From an uncultured Acidobacteriota bacterium (GTDB lineage: Bacteria; Acidobacteriota; Blastocatellia; RBC074), in the NCBI GenBank assembly GCA_902825875.1, contig CADECP010000028.1, positions 36,353-100,352 on the forward strand: a stretch of DNA of 64,000 nt, written 5' to 3'. The translations under genes were made by a program, and so were the position numbers. Shown piece by piece: positions 18,201-26,503 of this stretch; position 1 is the stretch's first letter; each line of letters begins with the position of its first letter. Below the pieces are notes generated by a model. The model worked only from the letters and a program-made list of their open reading frames with translations, made no database searches and was not told where the DNA came from.

Positions 18201-19435
18201 GGGGCGGAGATGACGCCAGCGGCAATTTCAACACCGGAGGCCGGTATTTCGCTCAAGCCGGAGCAGTCAACACGCCGCCGACGATCGCAGGAACAGCCCT
18301 GACGCGCACCGCCGGCAGCCCCGCCGCCAATGCCCAGATCGCCGCAGTTGACGATGCCGAAGACGCCAGAGCCTCGCTCGCGGTGACTGTCAACGGCGGA
18401 GCGAGCGCGACCGTCAATGGCATTACCGTCTCCGGCCTGAGCGTCAACTCGTCGGGTCAGGTCACGGCTTCGGTCGGTGCGAACTGCACGGCGATGACCG
18501 CCGCCTTCACGCTGCGAGTCACCGACAGCGGCGGCTTGTTCGACGAAGCCACGCTCAATGTCACGGTCAACGCCAACACGCCGCCATCGCTCGGAACTTA
18601 TCCCGCCACGACGGTCGCGGCAGGTGGCGGCGCGACCGTCACGCCAAACGCTGCGCCGTCCGACAACGGTGCAATCGCCAGCATCACGGCAATTGCGCCC
18701 GGCTTTACCGGGACGCTCACGGTCAATCGGGCAACGGGCGCGATCACCATTACGAACGCCAATCCGCCGGGCAACTACACCGTCACGGTGACGGCCACCG
18801 ACAACTGCGGTGCTCAGACGACTCGAACCTTCATGCTGACGGTGAACTCCACAAGTTGTTCGGTGACCGTCAATCCGGCGGCGATCAAGCAACCGTATGT
18901 CGCCGTGCCTTACGTCGAATTGCTTTCGGCCTTTCCGACTGGCAGCTATACGTTCAGCGTTTCGGCGGGCGCGTTGCCGCCTGGGTTGAAGTTGGTGACG
19001 ACGCTCGGCGTCACATCCATTGCGGGCTTGCCGACCACGCTCGGCACGTTCAACTTCACGATCAAGGCGAAGCGGAACAACTCGACCTGCGAGGGAACGC
19101 GCAACTACACGGTGACGATTCCGGCGACGGTCGTCCCGATCCTGGAGTGCATACAGCGCAACGCGAACGGCACGTACACGGCGCGCTTCGGTTACGACAA
19201 CTCGACCGGTGCAGTGGTGACGATTCTGGTGGGATCGAACAACTACTTCACACCGGGCAGTCAGAATCGCGGCCAGACAACGATCTTCCAACCCGGACGG
19301 GTTGTGAACGCCTTCAACGTGACCTTCACGAAAGGCAAGGGCAGCAACCTGGCGGTCTGGAATTTGAGAGGGTCAGATGGAGTGTTGAGGCCGGTCAGCG
19401 TAGTGACAACCTCAATCGGTTGTCCAAGATCGTGA
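15275..19435 (+). CDS. Exported kelch-like repeat protein with Ig-like domains
   Basis: A 1386-residue exported protein. A signal sequence (about residues 8-32) is followed by a helical region (40-290) resembling the N-terminal part of SurA-like acidobacterial proteins (RAIEEVYWRGRIWP). Residues 308-991 hold 14 kelch-like units of about 49 residues, each reading xHTAVWTGSEMIVWGG, then NTGGRYNP and a SWxATS end. They predict two beta-propellers of seven blades. Two Ig/cadherin-like domains follow (NTPPTIAGT..., NTPPSLGTY...), then a He_PIG-like domain (AIKQPYVAVPYVELLSAFPT) and a unique tail. It probably binds ligands at the cell surface; the ligand is unknown. It is coupled (TAATG) to the preceding receiver gene. 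No sorting tail is seen. Confidence 0.85.
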   Translation: MRTANTKRFRIICLALLVALGLSLTLTMKSSRASAATNLNAARQLSFKERVAYQRAIEEVYWRGRIWPAANVQPKPSLDAVMPQSEIEAKVVDYLRKSQALEDQWQRPISAEQLQAELDRMAKETKQPAVLRELHRALGDDPFVIAECLARPALVERLIRNWYAHDERFHGELKQRAVRELLTHSAAPQLRQTSGEYAEVEWTRDERVQSRQRGAEARAVAMSDEGWERETRQFGQLREDEARYFVMMALAQGKERMKVAVVEWRKEPFDQWWTRIREQTEKAEMPPSATGYEYQLRSLSAAATAGADDTWAILSGAPAERYEHTAVWTGSEMIVWGGQDSSGVFNTGGRYNPATDTWTATSLTGAPSARSQHTAVWTGTEMIVWGGGGTDTGGRYNPASNSWSATNTVVAPAERREHTAVWTGSEMIIWGGTDPSFARLNSGGRYNPVSDNWTATSLTNAPVGSARHTAVWTGNEMIVWGGQDSSFSNLNTGGRYNPSTNSWTATGLTGVPAARWDQSAVWTGSEMIVWGGDSGGGVLNTGGRYNPAANGWTATTTTGAPTARHRQSAVWTGSELIVWGGRHPSLGHFNSGGRYNPASDSWLATSTVGAPAAREIHKTVWTGSEMIVWGGQTSGGVYLNTGGRYNPATNSWLATSGSTFDTPIARNEHTAVWTGSEMIIWGGQDASGVFNTGGRFNPVTGGWTPTSATSAPAARHRHTAVWTGTEVIVWGGRNFSSVLNSGGRYNPGTNSWAAASSAGVPAARDEHSAVWTGSEMIVWGGDDSSSVFNTGGRYNPGTNSWIATNTVGAPTERIDHTAVWTGSEMIVWGGQDSGGASNSGGRYSPATDTWTATSGAGVPTTRTQHTAVWTGSEMIVWGGTDFGSFFNTGGRYNPASDSWIGASTVGAPAARREHTAVWTGSEMIVWGGTDSSFNFLNSGGRYNPASNSWAATSLTDAPSARRRHTAVWTGNEMIVWGGDDASGNFNTGGRYFAQAGAVNTPPTIAGTALTRTAGSPAANAQIAAVDDAEDARASLAVTVNGGASATVNGITVSGLSVNSSGQVTASVGANCTAMTAAFTLRVTDSGGLFDEATLNVTVNANTPPSLGTYPATTVAAGGGATVTPNAAPSDNGAIASITAIAPGFTGTLTVNRATGAITITNANPPGNYTVTVTATDNCGAQTTRTFMLTVNSTSCSVTVNPAAIKQPYVAVPYVELLSAFPTGSYTFSVSAGALPPGLKLVTTLGVTSIAGLPTTLGTFNFTIKAKRNNSTCEGTRNYTVTIPATVVPILECIQRNANGTYTARFGYDNSTGAVVTILVGSNNYFTPGSQNRGQTTIFQPGRVVNAFNVTFTKGKGSNLAVWNLRGSDGVLRPVSVVTTSIGCPRS
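16200..18250 (+). repeat. Tandem ~147-base coding repeats (14 units) of the kelch region
   Basis: Fourteen units with a strongly conserved DNA core (GTCTGGACGGGCAGCGAGAT then ATCGTCTGGGGCGG) and more variable turns recur about every 147 bases. DNA identity between units is high enough to suggest recent duplication or gene conversion, and the block could expand or contract by recombination. Confidence 0.85.
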
Positions 19436-19536
19436 TCTCGCTGTCAGCAGAGGGAAGGCAGTCTGAGCGAAAGAAGGCTCAGGCTGCCAAATGAATTCCG
19501 CGAAAAGTGGGGCGTCACCTGAACCGGGCGCTCCAC

Positions 19537-20589
19537 TCATCTTTTCAATCGAACTTGTTTCCACGTGATTGCTGACGCTTTTGTCTTGTAGGGCAGAAAG
19601 ATAAATGCCTCAACGCCTTCCAGCCCATTCAGATATTTTTGGCTTTTCTCAACTCCGAGCACATAAAACACATTGTCCATCGCATCGCCTGCTGTTCCAG
19701 TCTTGGTCAGCACAGCAACGCTCAGCACACCTTGCACTGGCCAGCCGGTTCGAGGATCGAAAATATGTGAATAGCGTTTTCCGCCAAGATCAAAGAACTT
19801 TTCGTAACTGCCCGACACCGACAGCGCGTGGTCTTTCAGCCGAACGGTCATCGCTGTTTTTTGCGAACTGACAGGATCGCGCAGCTTCACTTTCCAGCCG
19901 TCTTCTCCTGGCGGAGCACCCAATCCATAAATCGTACTGCCGCAGGCGCTGACCAAAGCTCGGCTGACCCCGTGTTGTTTCAGGACTCTGACAGCGCGAT
20001 CAACGGCGTAGCCTTTGGCAATGCCTCCTAAATCAAGTTCGACGCCTGCGCGATTGAATCGAATCGTCTTTTCCTGCTTGTTCAGAATCACGTGTTGCCA
20101 ACCGACTTTGGCGCGAGCTTCGGCAAGTTCTTCGGCAGTCGGCATTCGGCCTTCGCCGCGAAAGAAGCCCCAGGTTTTCAGCAGCGGCCCCACCGTGATG
20201 TCGAACGCTCCATTGGATTCGCGGCTGTACCGCAAACACTCGGCGATGAAATCGAACAGCTCCGGTTCGACGTTGACGGGTTGGCTGGCGGCTTGGCGAT
20301 TGAGTTGGGAGAGCGGGCTTTCCGGCTTGTAATGGCTCATCAATTGGTCAATGCGATCAACTTCGTCAAAGGCTGCGGTGACGGCTGTGGCAAGTTTCGA
20401 TTCGTCTTCGCCGTAAACGACAATCGAATACGCGCATGCCATCGAAATGCGGCTGTCTTCGTAACGAAACTGAACAGTGTCAGTAGCCCGCGCGTGAGCA
20501 AGGGTTTTAGCTTTGCCAAACCAGCCCTTGCTCACGCGCGGACTACTGACACAGATGAATGCGGCCAGCAATATCAAAGCCAGTTTCAT
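19537..20589 (-). CDS. apbE: FAD:protein FMN transferase, with translated palindromic insertion
   Basis: ApbE transfers FMN from FAD to a Thr of target flavoproteins, such as Nqr/Rnf subunits, in the periplasm. The motifs are clear: DxxMSHYKPESPLSQLN, FDITVGPL, ELDLGGIAKGYAVDRAV, VSACGSTIYGLG, KRYSHIFDPRTGWPV and the metal-binding GDAMDNVFYVLG. The N-terminus is a hydrophobic signal (MKLALILLAAFIC). Residues 13-38 (about CVSSPRVSKGWFGKAKTLAH...) are encoded by a 76-base palindrome (20477-20552) that reads through in frame, so a repeat seems to have landed between the signal sequence and the enzyme without breaking it. AGGTAAGAA precedes the ATG. It stands alone here; no rnf or nqr genes are near. 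Confidence 0.93.
   Translation of the reverse strand: MKLALILLAAFICVSSPRVSKGWFGKAKTLAHARATDTVQFRYEDSRISMACAYSIVVYGEDESKLATAVTAAFDEVDRIDQLMSHYKPESPLSQLNRQAASQPVNVEPELFDFIAECLRYSRESNGAFDITVGPLLKTWGFFRGEGRMPTAEELAEARAKVGWQHVILNKQEKTIRFNRAGVELDLGGIAKGYAVDRAVRVLKQHGVSRALVSACGSTIYGLGAPPGEDGWKVKLRDPVSSQKTAMTVRLKDHALSVSGSYEKFFDLGGKRYSHIFDPRTGWPVQGVLSVAVLTKTGTAGDAMDNVFYVLGVEKSQKYLNGLEGVEAFIFLPYKTKASAITWKQVRLKR
20477..20552. repeat. 76-base palindromic element inside the apbE reading frame
   Basis: The left arm GTGTCAGTAGCCCGCGCGTG... (20477-20504) and the right arm ...CACGCGCGGACTACTGACAC (20525-20552) are inverted copies matching at 27 of 28 positions, around a 20-base spacer with its own small stem (GGTTT/AAACC). 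It is contained wholly within codons 13-38 of apbE and has no stop in that frame. Confidence 0.9.
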
Positions 20590-20704
20590 TTCTTACCTGC
20601 CGAACATTGTCACGATGTGTTGATTGCGCGATGATGCGCGCGCCGTTCGGCATTTGATTTCAATCCAATTTCAAACTCAAGGAACCCCAAGGAGCCTGTA
20701 AGCT

Positions 20705-21412
20705 ATGAAAAGAATCTCTCTGTTGATTGGGCTGTGTGTGTTGTGCGCGCTGACTACGATCAAGGCTGGCGAAGCCGGAGTCGCTGTCAGCCACCAGGCC
20801 AAAGCTGATTTCAAACTGACTGCTGATCCAAACTCGGCGGCTTGGAAAAACGTCCCGGCATTCATCATGGACAAAGGCCGCCGAGGCGAAAACATGGCCA
20901 GCCACAAAACCGAAATTCGTTCGCAATGGACGGCAAAAAACCTGTACCTGCTGTTCACCTGCCCTTACGAAAGCCTGCACTTGAAACCGAATCCGACGAC
21001 GACGGCGGAAACCAACAAACTGTGGGAATGGGACGTGGCCGAAGTCTTTATCGGAACAGAGTTTGACGACATCAAACATTACACGGAATTTCAGGTGTCT
21101 CCGCAGGGAGAATGGGTGGATTTGGACATTGACCGCAAACCGACTCCGCCGAAACACGATGTCGGCTGGAATTCCGGTTATGAAGTCAAAGCGCGATTAG
21201 ATCAGGCGAAAAAGGTTTGGTACGGCGAGATGCGAATCCCAATGGACAAGATTGATAAACGTCCGGCGAAAGCGGGCAACGAAATGCGGATCAATTTTTA
21301 TCGCATCCAGGCGGCTCAGCCGAACCGTGTGTTCATCAACTGGCAACCGGTCAACGGCGACAATTACCACACGCCCGAAGCCTTCGGACGGTTACGGTTG
21401 AGCGCGAAATAA
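20705..21412 (+). CDS. CBM9-like carbohydrate-binding domain protein, secreted
   Basis: The 235-residue protein has a signal peptide (residues 1-22, cut near IKAGEA) and one domain of the carbohydrate-binding family 9-like group: FKLTADPNSAAWKNVPAF, RSQWTAKNLYLLFTCPY, LWEWDVAEVFIGTEFDDIKH, YTEFQVSPQGEWVDLDID, WYGEMRIPMDKI and MRINFYRIQAAQPNRVFINW. Related proteins bind sugars or heme-like ligands in the periplasm; here the ligand is not known. An AAGGAG lies 9 bases before the ATG. It is divergent from apbE with a 115-base gap and stands alone. Confidence 0.8.
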   Translation: MKRISLLIGLCVLCALTTIKAGEAGVAVSHQAKADFKLTADPNSAAWKNVPAFIMDKGRRGENMASHKTEIRSQWTAKNLYLLFTCPYESLHLKPNPTTTAETNKLWEWDVAEVFIGTEFDDIKHYTEFQVSPQGEWVDLDIDRKPTPPKHDVGWNSGYEVKARLDQAKKVWYGEMRIPMDKIDKRPAKAGNEMRINFYRIQAAQPNRVFINWQPVNGDNYHTPEAFGRLRLSAK

Positions 21413-21508
21413 ATTGGTGTTTGCCAGCGTTCAGGCTGCCAGAAAAAAACTGGCAATCCTGTCTAACAATTTTGCACAGACAACACGGATGAGAATCGAA
21501 AGATTCAC

Positions 21509-23374
21509 TTACTCAACGGTAACGGATTTTGCCAGATTGCGTGGCTGGTCAACGTCGCAGCCTCTTCGCACGGCGATATGATAAGCCATCAGTTGCAACG
21601 GAATCGCGGACAAAACAGGTGAAAGCAATTCGCTGGACGGCGGAACTTCGATGGTGAAACTGGCGACATCGCGTGTGTCGCGGTCGCCTTCGGTGACGAT
21701 GGCGACGACTATGCCGTCGCGCGCCTTTACTTCCTGAATGTTCGAGATCGTTTTTTCGTATCGCAGCTTCGACTTTTCGTCGTCCGGGTCGAGCGTGTTG
21801 ATGACTACCACCGGCAGCCGCGAATCAATCAACGCGTTCGGACCGTGTTTCATTTCTCCGGCGGCGTAACCTTCGGCGTGGATGTAGGAAATCTCTTTCA
21901 GCTTCAGCGCGCCTTCCAGCGCAATCGGAAAGTTGATGCCGCGACCGAGATAGAGAAAATCCGTCGAAAGCACAAAAGCGCGCGACAGTTCTTCGTAATC
22001 GGTTTCGGCGCTCAGCAGTTTTTCCAGCTTCACCGGCAATTCGGACAAATGCTGAGCGTGCCATTTCAGTTTTTCTTCGCTCAGGGTTCCTCGCACCTGA
22101 GCCAGGTACATCGCCAGCAAATAAGCTGCGACGATTTGCGAAGTGAAAGCTTTGGTCGAAGCCACGCCGATTTCCGGCCCGGCGTGAGTGTAAATCGTGC
22201 CGTCGGCTTCGCGTGTCATCATCGCGCCTTGCACATTGCAAATAGCCAGAGTCTTACAGCCTTTGTCTTTGCCTTCGCGCAAAGCGGCGAGCGTGTCGGC
22301 GGTTTCGCCGGATTGCGAAATCACCATCATCAAAGTCGTCGGCGTCAAAATCGGATTGCGGTAACGAAATTCCGAAGCGTAATCCACTTCGACCGGCAAC
22401 CGCGCAAGTTCTTCGATCAGGTATTTGGCGACCAGCGCCGCGTGCCAGGCCGTTCCGCAAGCAGCGATTTTGATGTCGGTCAGACTGCGAAAATCGGCTT
22501 CGGTGATTTTCATCTCGTCCAGAAAGACGTGACCGGTATCCAGCGAAACGCGGCTTTGCGTGGTGTCGCGGACGGCGCGCGGCTGCTCGAAAATCTCTTT
22601 GAGCATGAAATGCTTGTAACCGCCTTTTTCCGCCTGAATCGGATCCCAGGTGATTCGCTGCACTTGCGGCTTGATTTCCTTGCCAGCCAAATCGGTCACG
22701 CGCACGCCGTCTTTGGTCAGCAGCGCCATTTCGCCGTCGCCCAAAAAGAAAATGTCGCGCGTGTGCGGCAGGATCGCCGGAATATCCGACGCCACGAAGT
22801 ATTCGCCTTCGCCCAAGCCGACCACGACCGGCGGCCCCAACCGAGCGGCGACGATCTTTTCCGGTTCGTCCGCAGACATCGCCACCAGAGCGTAAATGCC
22901 TCGGACTTCGGCCAATGAACGGCGAAAGGCGATTTCCAAGTCAGCCTGTTTGTCTAACTCAAGATGTTTTTGAATCAGGTGAGCGACGACTTCGGTGTCG
23001 GTTTCGGATTTGAAGACGTGGCCGCGCGAAATCAAATCGCGTTTCAGCTCCAGGTAATTTTCGATGATGCCATTGTGGACAACGACGATGCGCCCGCTGC
23101 CGTCGCGGTGCGGGTGCGCGTTTTCTTCGGTCGGACGACCGTGCGTCGCCCATCGCGTATGACCCAAACCGTAATCGCCAGTGATCGGACTTTGCCGAAT
23201 GGCTTCTTCCAGATTTCGCAACTTGCCGCTGGCGCGACGAATCTGCATTTCGCGGTCGCTGTTGACGACGGCGATTCCCGCCGAGTCATAACCGCGATAT
23301 TCCAATCGCCGCAACCCTTCGATGACGACTGGGACGACCTGTTGATTTCCGACGTAACCGACAATCCCACACAT
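21509..23374 (-). CDS. glmS: Glutamine--fructose-6-phosphate aminotransferase (isomerizing)
   Basis: This enzyme makes glucosamine-6-phosphate from fructose-6-phosphate and glutamine, the first step towards UDP-GlcNAc. The N-terminal Ntn amidotransferase domain begins [12 protein letters not shown] with Cys2 as nucleophile, and has [11 protein letters not shown] and HNGIIENY. Two SIS domains follow ([43 protein letters not shown]-like segments and [20 protein letters not shown]). The C-terminus LAKSVTVE is the conserved end that helps form the ammonia channel. The length of 621 is slightly above the usual 609 residues. It follows glmU on the same strand, 93 bases away, with a family-C palindrome between them. 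Confidence 0.97.
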   Translation of the reverse strand: MCGIVGYVGNQQVVPVVIEGLRRLEYRGYDSAGIAVVNSDREMQIRRASGKLRNLEEAIRQSPITGDYGLGHTRWATHGRPTEENAHPHRDGSGRIVVVHNGIIENYLELKRDLISRGHVFKSETDTEVVAHLIQKHLELDKQADLEIAFRRSLAEVRGIYALVAMSADEPEKIVAARLGPPVVVGLGEGEYFVASDIPAILPHTRDIFFLGDGEMALLTKDGVRVTDLAGKEIKPQVQRITWDPIQAEKGGYKHFMLKEIFEQPRAVRDTTQSRVSLDTGHVFLDEMKITEADFRSLTDIKIAACGTAWHAALVAKYLIEELARLPVEVDYASEFRYRNPILTPTTLMMVISQSGETADTLAALREGKDKGCKTLAICNVQGAMMTREADGTIYTHAGPEIGVASTKAFTSQIVAAYLLAMYLAQVRGTLSEEKLKWHAQHLSELPVKLEKLLSAETDYEELSRAFVLSTDFLYLGRGINFPIALEGALKLKEISYIHAEGYAAGEMKHGPNALIDSRLPVVVINTLDPDDEKSKLRYEKTISNIQEVKARDGIVVAIVTEGDRDTRDVASFTIEVPPSSELLSPVLSAIPLQLMAYHIAVRRGCDVDQPRNLAKSVTVE

Positions 23375-23394
23375 AGCTATGCCCTCTGAATTTA

Positions 23395-23461
23395 TCCACG
23401 AAGAACACGAAGAGGCACGAAGCTTGGTCTTTTCTTCGTGAAACTTCGTGTTGTTCGTGGA
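23395..23461. repeat. Palindromic dispersed repeat, family C (CACGAAG type)
   Basis: TCCACGAAGAACACGAAGAG... (23395-23422) pairs with ...CTTCGTGTTGTTCGTGGA (23434-23461), 28-base arms, mostly complementary, 11-base loop. It lies between glmU and glmS. Single-arm relatives occur at 44094-44125 and 44751-44782. The CACGAAG repeat is a widespread dispersed type in bacteria. Confidence 0.8.
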
Positions 23462-23467
23462 TTGTTT

Positions 23468-24853
23468 TTAGTCTCGAAGTTTTCGTTTGATCTGAGCCGG
23501 AACGCCAGCGACCAGCGTGTCTTCCGGCACGTCTTTGGTGACGACCGAACCGGCTCCGGTCATTGAGCCGCGACCGACTTTGACGGGAGCGACCAGCATC
23601 GTGTCGGAGCCGATCTTCACGTCGTCTTCGATGATCGTTGGATGTTTGTTCTTGCCGTCGTAATTGCAGGTGACTGTGGCCGCTCCGATGTTGACGCGGT
23701 CGCCGATGGTCGCATCGCCAAGATAAGTCAGGTGCATTGATTTTGTCTTGTGACCGAGCCGCGACTTTTTGACTTCGACGAAATTGCCTACGACGGCCTC
23801 TTCGGCAAGTTCGGCGTGCATTCGCAGATGAGCGAACGGCCCGACGGAATTTTTCGCCGTCAGTTTGGTGTCCACCAGCACACAGGAATTCAGCACTCGG
23901 CAATCGTCTCCGATTTCGACGTTGACGAGGCGCGTCCACGAATGAATTTCGCAGTTTGCGCCGATGCGCGAATCGCCTTCGATGATGACTTGCGGATGAA
24001 TGGTGGTGTCGCGGCCAATTTGAACTGAAGCGTCAATGTACGTCGAATCAGGATCAACAATCGAAACGCCTTCGACCATCAACCGGTTCAGCGTCTCCAG
24101 CCGAACTCGTTTCCACATGGCGGCAAGCTCTGCGCGGTTGTTGATGCCGTCCAGTTCGTGGGCGTCCGGGTGAAAGACCGTTCCAACTGTCAGCCCGGCG
24201 GCCAGCATGTGTTGCGGCACGTCGGTCAGGTAATACTCGCCTTGCGCGTTTTGTGGAGTCAATTTTTCCAGCGCCGTCAGCAAAGCCGGAACGTCGAAAC
24301 AATAAAAGCCAGGATTAAGTTCGGTGATGGCGGCTTGTTCGGGAGTGCAGTCGCGCTGTTCGATGATGTTCAGGAAGCCGCCGGTTTCATCACGAACGAT
24401 TCGCCCGTAAGCCGGAGGCGGATCAATTTTGATCGTCACCAGAGTCGCGGCGTGTTTGCCGGCTTCGTGTTCGGCAATCAGTTTTTGCAGCGTCGAGGCT
24501 TTGACCGCCGGAGTGTCTCCGTAAAAAACAACCAAAAGGCCGCGAGTCTGTTTGATGACTTCGGTCGCGCTTATGACCGCGTGGCCAGTGCCAAGCTGTT
24601 TGTCTTGCGTGACGAACTGCAATCGTTCGGCCATTTCAGGATCGGCAAACGCCGAGCGCGCCGCGGCTTCGACTTTGTCGGCTTGATGACCGACGACGAC
24701 GATGATGTTTTCCGGGTTGAGCGTGGCGGCGGTCCTGAGCACATGGCCGATCAATGGACGGCTGCCGAGTTTGTGCAGCACTTTTGCCTGCTCGCTTTTC
24801 ATCCGAGTGCCCAGCCCTGCGGCCAGGATCAAAACATTAACAGGAGTGTTCAC
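23468..24853 (-). CDS. glmU: Bifunctional UDP-GlcNAc pyrophosphorylase / glucosamine-1-P acetyltransferase
   Basis: This enzyme carries out the last two steps to UDP-GlcNAc, the precursor of peptidoglycan and lipopolysaccharide. The N-terminal nucleotidyltransferase begins with [20 protein letters not shown] and contains FYGDTPA and NPGFYCFD. From about residue 255 a left-handed beta-helix of hexapeptide repeats forms the acetyltransferase ([55 protein letters not shown]). The length of 461 is typical. Together with glmS downstream it covers the pathway except for GlmM, which is not in the window. Confidence 0.97.
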   Translation of the reverse strand: MNTPVNVLILAAGLGTRMKSEQAKVLHKLGSRPLIGHVLRTAATLNPENIIVVVGHQADKVEAAARSAFADPEMAERLQFVTQDKQLGTGHAVISATEVIKQTRGLLVVFYGDTPAVKASTLQKLIAEHEAGKHAATLVTIKIDPPPAYGRIVRDETGGFLNIIEQRDCTPEQAAITELNPGFYCFDVPALLTALEKLTPQNAQGEYYLTDVPQHMLAAGLTVGTVFHPDAHELDGINNRAELAAMWKRVRLETLNRLMVEGVSIVDPDSTYIDASVQIGRDTTIHPQVIIEGDSRIGANCEIHSWTRLVNVEIGDDCRVLNSCVLVDTKLTAKNSVGPFAHLRMHAELAEEAVVGNFVEVKKSRLGHKTKSMHLTYLGDATIGDRVNIGAATVTCNYDGKNKHPTIIEDDVKIGSDTMLVAPVKVGRGSMTGAGSVVTKDVPEDTLVAGVPAQIKRKLRD

Positions 24854-24985
24854 GGTATAACCTCTAAAAATGGAATTTTTGCTTCGAGCGGGGACTAACG
24901 TCTAATTCGAGCGGGGTGTCAGGTGGGAAGACGGCGCGGAGTATAAGCGAGATTAAAAATCAGATAAAGAGTTTCGTTAGCCGAA

Positions 24986-25050
24986 AACCAGCCCAAAAAA
25001 TGAAGGCCAAAAGCGGAATGAGTTGTTGGCCTTCATTTTTGGGGCTGGTT
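24986..25050. terminator. Long hairpin at the 3' end of htrA
   Basis: AACCAGCCCAAAAAATGAAG... (24986-25010) and ...GGCCTTCATTTTTGGGGCTGGTT (25026-25050) are inverted 25-base arms with one mismatch and a 15-base loop, starting 8 bases beyond the htrA stop codon on its strand. It probably ends or protects the htrA transcript. There is no clean U-run outside the stem, so its termination strength is uncertain. The rest of the gap to glmU (24854-24985) shows nothing recognisable. Confidence 0.6.
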
Positions 25051-25057
25051 ATTCGTA

Positions 25058-26269
25058 TCAGATGCGCGACCGTGAAGATCGCGTCCCTTCGTCCAGGGTC
25101 ATTGGCAAAGTCATTCGTCGGCCATTTCGCATGACTTCGACCTGAACGCGGTCGCCGATGTTTTTGTTGTTCAATGCGCGGTCGTAATCGTCGCGGCTGG
25201 CGATTTTCTGGCCGTCAATGGCCACGATGATGTCGCCGCCAATCGGGATTTGATAACGACCATACCGAACGGCTTCGGTCGGCCCTTTGATCCCGGCGCG
25301 TTCGGCGGCGCTGCCCGATTGAACTTCAACCACCATCAAACCTTCGCTGACCGGAATGTCCACCGCACGGATAAACCGTTCCCCCAGATTTGCCAGCGGA
25401 ATGAAATTCACGCCGGGACGAGCTTTGCGGACGCGGCCATATTGTTTGATGTCGTTGATGACGCGAACGGCGGTTTCCACCGGAACCGCGAAGCCAATGC
25501 CGACTGAACCGCCCGAAGGCGAGTAAATCAGAGTGTTGATTCCGATCAATTGCCCGCGCGAATTCAGCAACGGCCCGCCGGAGTTTCCGGGATTGATGGC
25601 GGCGTCGGTTTGGATTGCGCCTTCGATCAATCGCTGAGTCATCTCCGAGCGAATCGGACGAGACAGCCCGGAAATGATGCCGGTGGTCAGTGTGCGATCC
25701 AGCCCGAAGGGATTGCCAATGGCCAGAACTTTTTGGCCGACGAACAGGTTTTTGGCAGTTCCCAACGGGACAACCGCCAATTCGTTGGTGGGCGCGCTGA
25801 TTTGAATCACAGCCAGATCGTTGTCCGGGTCTGCGCCCAGCACTTTGGCTTCGTAGGTTTTGTTGTTGGAAAGCCGCACGTCCAGCTTTTCGGCGTCTTG
25901 AATGACGTGGTAATTGGTCAGGATGCGACCTTCTTTGTCGAGTATGGAGCCGGAACCTGAACCACCTTCGGTTTTGTAAGCGTTAAACCAGTCCTGCACT
26001 GTGACGGTAGAAGTAATGTGAACTACTCCGGGACTGGCGGCGGAATACACGTCCTGATTGTTTTTTTCGTCGGTGGCGACCGAAGGATCAGTCAGGCCTT
26101 CGATGTTTGTCATGGTTTCGATGGCGGCTTTGTCGGTTTTGGCTCCGACCAAACGACCGAGCAAATCCGCACCGAACCGGTCGTAAAGCAGCACCGCTCC
26201 CGACGCGAACAAGGCCGTCGCCAAAGCCAGCGTGAGCAATTGCCTGGCGGTGATTTGATAAGTTTTCAT
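25058..26269 (-). CDS. HtrA/DegP-type serine protease with PDZ domain
   Basis: An envelope quality-control protease. A single N-terminal membrane anchor (residues 10-30) is followed by a trypsin-like domain with triad His121 (LTNYHVI), Asp151 (DNDLAVIQ) and Ser230 ([10 protein letters not shown]). One PDZ domain follows (about 300-395, [20 protein letters not shown]). The single PDZ makes it DegS/HhoA-like in layout, and oligomeric chaperone-protease activity is possible. The gene lies divergent from the first VWFA-related gene; a perfect palindrome TACCGCGCGCGGTA lies 39 bases upstream of the start. The length of 403 is typical. Confidence 0.95.
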   Translation of the reverse strand: MKTYQITARQLLTLALATALFASGAVLLYDRFGADLLGRLVGAKTDKAAIETMTNIEGLTDPSVATDEKNNQDVYSAASPGVVHITSTVTVQDWFNAYKTEGGSGSGSILDKEGRILTNYHVIQDAEKLDVRLSNNKTYEAKVLGADPDNDLAVIQISAPTNELAVVPLGTAKNLFVGQKVLAIGNPFGLDRTLTTGIISGLSRPIRSEMTQRLIEGAIQTDAAINPGNSGGPLLNSRGQLIGINTLIYSPSGGSVGIGFAVPVETAVRVINDIKQYGRVRKARPGVNFIPLANLGERFIRAVDIPVSEGLMVVEVQSGSAAERAGIKGPTEAVRYGRYQIPIGGDIIVAIDGQKIASRDDYDRALNNKNIGDRVQVEVMRNGRRMTLPMTLDEGTRSSRSRI

Positions 26270-26307
26270 TGCTGTTGCACTCCTTCTGAAATTTGAACCC
26301 GTTTTGT

Positions 26308-26321
26308 TACCGCGCGCGGTA
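26308..26321. promoter_or_regulatory. Perfect 14-base palindrome upstream of htrA
   Basis: TACCGCGCGCGGTA is fully self-complementary and lies 39 bases upstream of the htrA start, in the 234-base divergent gap with the VWFA-related gene. It may be an operator of an envelope-stress regulator; no second copy was found nearby. The rest of the gap has no feature I can name. Confidence 0.35.
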
Positions 26322-26503
26322 CTGACAAATCATGCGTAAGGGCATCCAAAAATACCCAAGCCTACCCGGAAAAGTTCCGAAAAACCTCGCACGCGATGGC
26401 GAAAACCTCGTTCCAGCATAGCCATCAACGTCAACGATGTTAAAATTGTAAAGCTGACCAACAAATCCGCTTCTACGAAAAATTTATTCCGCCGGATGTC
26501 GCT

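Noticed and set aside
16217..19291. Long minus-strand frames (about 500 residues each) opposite the kelch gene
   Set aside because: They are antisense shadows of the G+C-rich tandem repeats; the plus-strand frame has signal peptide, kelch blades and Ig-like domains, the antisense ones have no domain.
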